NCBI GenBank assembly: GCA_028023455.1
Contig: JAQFVV010006337.1
Span: 1,727,001 to 1,791,000, forward strand
Direction: 5' to 3'
From: Epiperipatus broadwayi
Taxonomy: Eukaryota > Onychophora > Udeonychophora > Euonychophora > Peripatidae
DNA length: 64,000 bases
Position 1 is the stretch's first letter, and every line of letters begins with the position of its first letter. Positions 58,011 through 64,000 of this stretch are shown one piece after another. Under the pieces are notes generated by a model. It made no database searches. It was given only the letters and a program-made list of their open reading frames with translations, and was not told the origin of the DNA. Both the position numbers and the translations under genes were made by a program.

Positions 58011-60479
58011 TTTAAATAATAATAAGCAATATTATCAGTATAGTAATAAGATGACACATAATGAAATTAATATAAACTAGACATGAAAGTCTTTATGACA
58101 AAATAACTAATAGAGTCTCATAGAATTATATTTGAGCAATTATAAAAATTTGATATTTGGCTTTATAATTTGTTGGATGTATCATGAGCACTCTTCTTAC
58201 TTTTTAATTTATTCTAACTTTAGTATTTACAATGTGAGGAATTAATTAGATGACATTTTCTTTTCAAATAGTGATGAGAAGTTAAATACTTAGATAATTA
58301 TTTTCAAGCTATCCAATGATATTTCGCACTACTTTATTTAATTAATGCAAATAATAAAAAATCAATTAAAATCATGCAACTGACATTACATATATTTATG
58401 CTAGTCTATATACAGATACAAGTATGTTGCAGGACATGTCATTTATCTAGCAAGTCCAAGAAAGAGAGATTATCATATACTATTGCTAATCTTTTCTTTC
58501 TGTAGCAAAATTACAAATCAAACTTTAATCTAATACTAATTTATTATTCATAAGTATTTCTTACCAAAGCATTATGTGAGTATATACATGCACATGTGTA
58601 CTTTTTTATATACACTGTTCAAGCACATACTCTACATAGAAAAAATAAACAAAGCGGCATCAAATCAGAAATGTCAGCAAAACTATAGTGATATAACTAT
58701 GATAATGTTTGATGAAGTTCACTATTGCAGTATATTATAATACCAAAGATACGATCGTTTTAATTATGACTGGATGAAAACACATCAATGAAATATAAAT
58801 ATATTCAAGTACAACAATTATTTATTGACCATTTTTTAATATCAAATCATAAAAAGTTTTATTAAAAAAAAAAAACTGTAGCTTTAAATCTTATTAATTA
58901 TATGATGTTTTATTTTGATGTAGAAATGAGCTATATATGACAATCGACCCTCCTCTTTTCAAATCATTCAAACAATGAATGTTTTTAAAAAAATCCTTAT
59001 TTCATTAACCAGCAAACTAAACTTTTGTCTACTGCAAAATATTATTAATACTTATCATATAAATTTCATAAATAAAACTAAGCTGTTTTAAATAATAAAC
59101 ATTATAAAACATTTCAAGGATAATCATAGACTTTTCCAAATGTGAATGTTTAAAGAAACATCATCATCATTATTATTATACTATTATTACTATAAACAAA
59201 TATTTATTTTGAAATAAAAATTCAGGTGTTTGCTATACCCATGAATTTATCAATGACTGAACATAAGCATTATAATGAAAAAGGTTCAAATGATATACCA
59301 TAATATGTTATATATAGAGCTTGTAAATAAGGGATATTGTGCACAGCTTGTTTAAGAGCATAAAATTGTGAGCTCTATGTTTAACATTTGTAACACAAAC
59401 TTGTTAAATTAGATCATGTGACATATGACTTGATTTCTTTGTAACCATAATATGTTAATGCCAACACTATGCATATATTATAATCTATGTATAGATTGTT
59501 TAATTAATACATCAAATTGATTATATGTATTATGCTCCAAGAATAAATGAATGTATATGGCAATAATAGTTGTGAGAAAGCTACAGCAGCAGAGGATATT
59601 GATAGGCAGAAATCACCTCAGAGGGATTAGAATAATTGTTTTCAGATAATGACTGTCACAAACTATGCAAAAATTATTACAATGAAAAGGAGATATTGCA
59701 AATGATTTCCCCATAGAAATGAGAAGAGTGAATTTAAAACTGGCAGATTCTCATGGATTATTAATAATCCTTGTAGCAAAGCATTGCCAAATAGATTAGT
59801 GTCAGAGATATAAAGCAACAATAATGACACTGTATATTGATAAAAATTATATCTATGTCTATTAATTTATTCGTAGGATTAATTAAGCTACACATAAATG
59901 GCAGCCTACTCCTCAATCAGATACTCATGTGCAAGGTATTTATAAGCTACAATAGTTCATCAACACTACTAACCATGAACAAATATTAAATTCAAAATTC
60001 TTTAGTCTGAGATATTATCTTTTTTTGCTTGGTAATCATGAATCATTTTCAATCAGAAGAATATCTGACTATGTATTCCCAAAATCTCTTAAGTATATCC
60101 ACAATTTCAGATATTGACTTAGATAACTTGTTTTTAAAATCTAATATTTAAACATAATGTATAGGCTTACTACATGATGCCTACAATGGCCCACATTACA
60201 ATATAGATAATTTAGTCCATATACATATTTTTTTTTATTGTTAGTCTATATTAAATAATACCATAAAAATATTATTATTTTTACCTTTTTTAATTTCTAG
60301 ACCACTTTGTTTCTTTCAAAAAAAAAAGCATTTCATTTAGAAGAGATTTGTAAAATATTTCACAAACTGGTCATTCTCATTTTAATCCACAAAATACTTT
60401 TTGTAAAGCTGTAGTAAAATCTTTCAGAGATAAGAAATGGCCCACTTATACTCCCTTCTTAATGTTAATCTTCTTACTT
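58011..60479. other. AT-rich stretch with dispersed repeat
   Basis: No gene seen. 58230-58450 is copy 2 of the repeat described at 52440-52660. Otherwise the sequence is unique in this window. Confidence 0.4.
58230..58450 (+). repeat. Dispersed repeat, copy 2
   Basis: Matches 52440-52660 (see there). The two copies are in the same orientation and lie on opposite sides of the hAT element, about 5.8 kb apart. Confidence 0.72.
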
Positions 60480-62260
60480 TCAGCACGTAATCTAAACATA
60501 GCTGCTATATTTTGATACACATTTTAAAATATATTCTGCAACTACATACATCTTGATGATTGAATGCTTTAGAAATGCTTATAGAATCAAACAGTTTTCC
60601 ATAATCTACAAATCCAAAGCATAAAGGCAATTTATATTTAGTGGTTCCTTGTATAACTTCTCTCAATACTTGAATATGATCTACTGTGTTAAAACCACTT
60701 TTAAATCAGTTGTTTTTTTTTGGTTGGTGAAAATCCAAAGTTCTCTGAAAATGAGTATTAATTATCTTGGTAAAGATTTTAAAAAGAACTGATAGAACAC
60801 TGATAGATCTGTAAATCATAATATCTTCTTTATCACCTATTTTAAATATTAATATTACTATTGCATTCTTTCAATCATCTGGTATATTTTTAATGTTTAG
60901 ACATTTGATATATAACTTTGCCAACAATTTTTCCATTTCTTCACCTGCTTCTTTTACCATTATTTCCAGGAGCTTTCTCTATCTTCGTCAATTTAATTTC
61001 ATGTCTCACTTCTTCATTTAAAATTCTTGGGAATTCAAAAAATATAATAATTGTAGTGGTTATTTTTTCTTTATTTCTATATATTTCTTTATAGAAAATA
61101 GCCTTACCTTTTTTTTTTATTTAAAAAATAACTTTTATTCTCTTTTATAACTTTCAGTACTAACTCACAATTATATTTTCTTATATTGTTATCAATTCTT
61201 TTTTATACTATTTTACATAACTTTAGATATTCAATTCTTAAAGTTATCATTTTATATATTTTCATGTTCCTTCTTTTCTTCAAATATCTTGTCTCAGTAA
61301 GAAATTTATTAGTAAATTGTTGCTTTTTTTATACTGGCTATCTTTGTTGCAGTTCTTAATAGTGTATTAGTTATCTTCTTATTGATTTCATTCAAATCTA
61401 AATTATCTTCAAAATCTGTCAATATTTTAAAACAATCTGAAAGTTCTAATTTAAATTCATTGGAATGTTTCTGAAGATAAAGAATATTAATTTTTAATAC
61501 AGCTTTTCTTCATAATTTTTGTTCCTCAAGTTTAGAATTACCAGGCAACTTACATCTCATTAATCAATAATCATTTCCTGAGTTAAATTTAGCAAGACTA
61601 TTATTACTATCTTAAAATACATATTTTATGTTACTTAAAATATGAACAAATTCTGCTGCTCCTTCATTTGGATCCTTCCACTATCCATTTAGTATTTTTT
61701 TCAAAAAAAGTATTCATAATATGCAGTCTTCTTTTTCTGTGAACTCCACAAGTCTGCATTCTCTTTAATTTCTATCACTATAACCAAATTTGCCAACAGC
61801 ACTCTTATCTTCCACTTGTTTACAAATTGTAGCATTAAAGTTTCCCATGACAATTTTAGAATATTGTTCAGTCTGATCAAAAACATTTTGTGTATTTGTA
61901 TAAAAATTCTCTATTTCTTCATTACAATAATTTGTTGGGGCATAAACCTGAACTATTTGCATTTGGTATCTTCCATTAAATTGAATAACTTATCTTGCCA
62001 CTCCATATACCATTAATCTCCACAAAGTTACTCTTCCAGTTTTTATTTACAATGAATTCCACTCCACTTGTGTTTTCAATTATTTGTGCCTTTGTAGTAA
62101 AGTACATATCCATTTTTAAAATCAACTATCTCTTAACCTTTTCTTCTAATTTTACAAAATCCAACAACTCATTTAATATTACACAGTTCTTCATCCAATT
62201 TATGCAATCTTCCTTTACTAGAAAGCAATCTGTAGTTGTAGATATATAAATAACAGGTTG
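60480..62260 (-). pseudogene. RTE-like LINE copy 3, minus strand
   Basis: The clearest of the three RTE copies. The endonuclease at 61962-61765 has MQIVQVYAPTNYCNEEIENF, then KIVMGNFNATICKQVEDKSA (GDFN-equivalent GNFN) and VGKFGYSDRN. RLHIMNTFFEKNTKW-like sequence follows at about 61730-61690. The RT at about 60830-60590 shows VLSVLFKIFTKIINTHFQ and DHIQVLREVIQGTTKYKLPL followed by FGFVDYGKLFD (motif A). Homology fades near 60480, before motif C, so the 3' half is missing. Stops and frameshifts are frequent. Confidence 0.75.
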
Positions 62261-64000
62261 ACATAGAACGATACTTATAAAATTAAAATAATTTAAATTT
62301 TTGACATATAAGTATTCAAAATTTCGTTATTGATTGCTAACTGCACCAAAATTTATTTACTTTATCTCAGTCATCTCAGTTTTCATATTATCATAAAATA
62401 AAGTTTTATAAAACAGATTTATTTATTTTCAAAATTTGATTTGTTTTTATTTATTAAACTTTTTAATTAAAAAAAAAGAGCTTCTAATATGTATATATAT
62501 AAATACAATGTTTTTATCTTACTTAAATAATAATATTTTCATGTAAATTTTTGACAATTTTATTTTCTCTTTCATTTTCATCAATAAACACTAAAAGATG
62601 AATCTAAATACATCCCATAATCATAAAAAATATTAAAAATGAGAATGTTAATTATCCAAAAATTATGTTTCTGGATGAGTCTTGTCTATTATCAAGAAAT
62701 ATATAGCATACACACTAGCTTTTAACAATTAAAAAATGTCCTCTTAATTTCTTTTTAAATAAAAGTACACAGTCTCCATTAGGCTTGCCACAATAAATTA
62801 GCAGCTAGAATACTTGTTTTTTTTTTTAAAGGAAGTTTAGCTAATCACTTTATGAATAATATATTAACCATTTATCATGATTAAAAATAAGCAATTTTTT
62901 CTTATTCAAACATTTATTTTGATATCTAAGCATAGGTAAAATTTAGAAAAAAATATGTATGATGAAAATAATGTGCATTTCACAACTATCCAAACTACAT
63001 AACAGTCTATTGTCAATATATTTAATTTTCGTATAAGAATAGTTTATTCAATGAATAGAACTATCAAAACTACATAAGTCTATTATCAACAAACATGCTT
63101 CACTTTCAAATAAGGATTGTTCAATGAAAAGACTGAATACAAATGACTATTAATGAAAATAAGTTAAAAATTAAAGAGACTTTTTATTTATTTATTTATT
63201 TATTTATTCTTTCATTTTCAATATTTTTCAAAATGAAGCAGTGGGACTTCATCTCAATATCATGCTAATTCAATCACTGCTTTTTGAAAGGAAACATAAC
63301 CTGTATTTTTTTTTTTTTTTTGGTAATACTCTAAAAAATTATATGCATGAGGATTTCTAAAATGATTCCTTAGCTAAAATAGATGTAGTGATGATTTTCT
63401 GATCCATTGTAATTATCCTGCTATTTTCCTCTAAGATTTATAATGTTTTCTTTTTCTACAAAATGGAATTAAAAAAAAAAAAAAAAACTGTAAATCAAGA
63501 TATGCTGTAATTCAATCTTCTAATTTCTTCCTGTTGCTATGATTTCTTCCTTAAATATTACTGTGATATGATAAGCCTTTTGTAAAGTACCAGTTTCTGT
63601 CTATTTATAACAATTGTTTTCTGAAATTTCTAAACCCATTACATTCTTCTTTAGTAAATTCATATATAAAGACCGGGAAGTATATGATTTTATGCTATGA
63701 CATCTCAGGGTCATTTGGATACGGGAAAGGAGTTAATCACAACACTGGAAAAACAATGCACTATGTTTAAACTAATATTAGGGAATATATTCATTTTAAT
63801 GGTAAAAAGGAGAGCAGTAATAATGTTCACAAGAAGATTATGTTTTAGAAATATGTATATATATTAATTATTTATAAATATAATAAACTGACTAAAAATT
63901 ACAGTATGTTTAAATAGCAATATTTTTCTTATCATTTTTATAAGAAACTTTTCAATTTTTTTAAAATAACATTAATTATTAGAGATTCATAATATATATT
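62261..64000. other. AT-rich gene-free end of window
   Basis: No gene seen. It contains a diverged tandem duplication, a TTTA microsatellite (63184-63207), an A-run near 63470-63486 and several T-runs. Confidence 0.45.
62986..63135 (+). repeat. Diverged 75-base tandem duplication
   Basis: CTATCCAAACTACATAACAG (62986) and CTATCAAAACTACATAAGTC (63061) start two units of 75 bases that remain alignable to their ends (TATTCAATGAATAGAA against TGTTCAATGAAAAGAC). Confidence 0.75.

Noticed and set aside
57812-58057. Minus-strand 81-codon Tyr/Ile-rich frame as a gene
   Set aside because: It overlaps the palindrome and the hAT end; low-complexity AT-rich sequence.
1-64000. CRISPR arrays, operons or bacterial promoters
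   Set aside because: No regularly spaced short repeats and no prokaryotic gene organisation; all evidence is eukaryotic.

Overview
The window is strongly AT-rich eukaryotic DNA, almost certainly from an invertebrate animal. It has long homopolymer and microsatellite tracts, no operon-like gene packing, and a dense mix of transposable elements: L1/Tx1-like and RTE-like LINEs, Ty3/gypsy, Penelope-like elements and a BED-finger hAT. I see no convincing single-copy host protein gene. Nearly every recognisable coding stretch is a retroelement or DNA transposon, mostly broken. The species cannot be fixed from sequence alone; a mollusc (for example a cephalopod) or an arthropod would both fit.

Layout. 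1-8 kb: gene-free AT-rich DNA with one 5'-truncated L1/Tx1-like LINE end (about 2.37-3.08 kb). 8.0-12.4 kb: a near-intact L1/Tx1-like LINE. ORF1 ends in ATGACTAA overlapping the ORF2 start, and ORF2 (apurinic endonuclease, RT, C-terminal zinc motif) is broken only by two frameshifts. 14.03-14.34 kb: first copy of a short module (tRNA-like head, hammerhead-like core, conserved tail) enclosed by an inverted repeat. 16 kb: a young 127-bp tandem duplication. 17.0-19.6 kb: degraded RTE-type LINE, plus strand. 20,531-28,670: a complete but decayed Ty3/gypsy element on the minus strand with two 1.94-kb LTRs, a polypurine tract and a likely 4-bp target duplication. Just beyond it lie a tRNA-Gly-derived retroposon, an 82-bp-arm palindrome and a fragment of another LINE. 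31.7-32.4 kb: a 270-bp-arm inverted repeat. 32.5-34.2 kb: two Penelope-like fragments. 34.6-36.2 kb: a second, plus-strand gypsy fragment. 36.9-38.5 kb: minus-strand RTE. 38.5-46 kb: mostly non-coding, with a weak RNase H trace, an unidentified degenerate frame, a 64-bp-arm hairpin and a dispersed repeat pair. 46.1-47.6 kb: a 1.5-kb terminal-inverted-repeat element containing about 2.5 tandem units. 48.1-50.3 kb: the best Penelope-like element, followed by a 480-bp-arm inverted repeat (to 51.4 kb). 54.5-55.0 kb: minus-strand Penelope fragment of another family. 55,320-58,002: hAT transposon with an 8-bp target duplication (7/8). 60.5-62.3 kb: third RTE copy, minus strand.

The most interesting signal is the repeated approximately 300-bp module at 14.1, 32.9 and 50.0 kb. 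In two of three copies it lies directly downstream of a Penelope GIY-YIG endonuclease reading frame. It joins a tRNA-like sequence with pol III A/B-box similarity to a CTGANGA / stem / GAAA arrangement resembling a hammerhead ribozyme core, then an AATAAA-containing tail. The third copy has no protein-coding part and is flanked by an inverted copy of its own tail, as a mobile non-autonomous derivative would be. Several unrelated long palindromes lie close to Penelope or LINE fragments.
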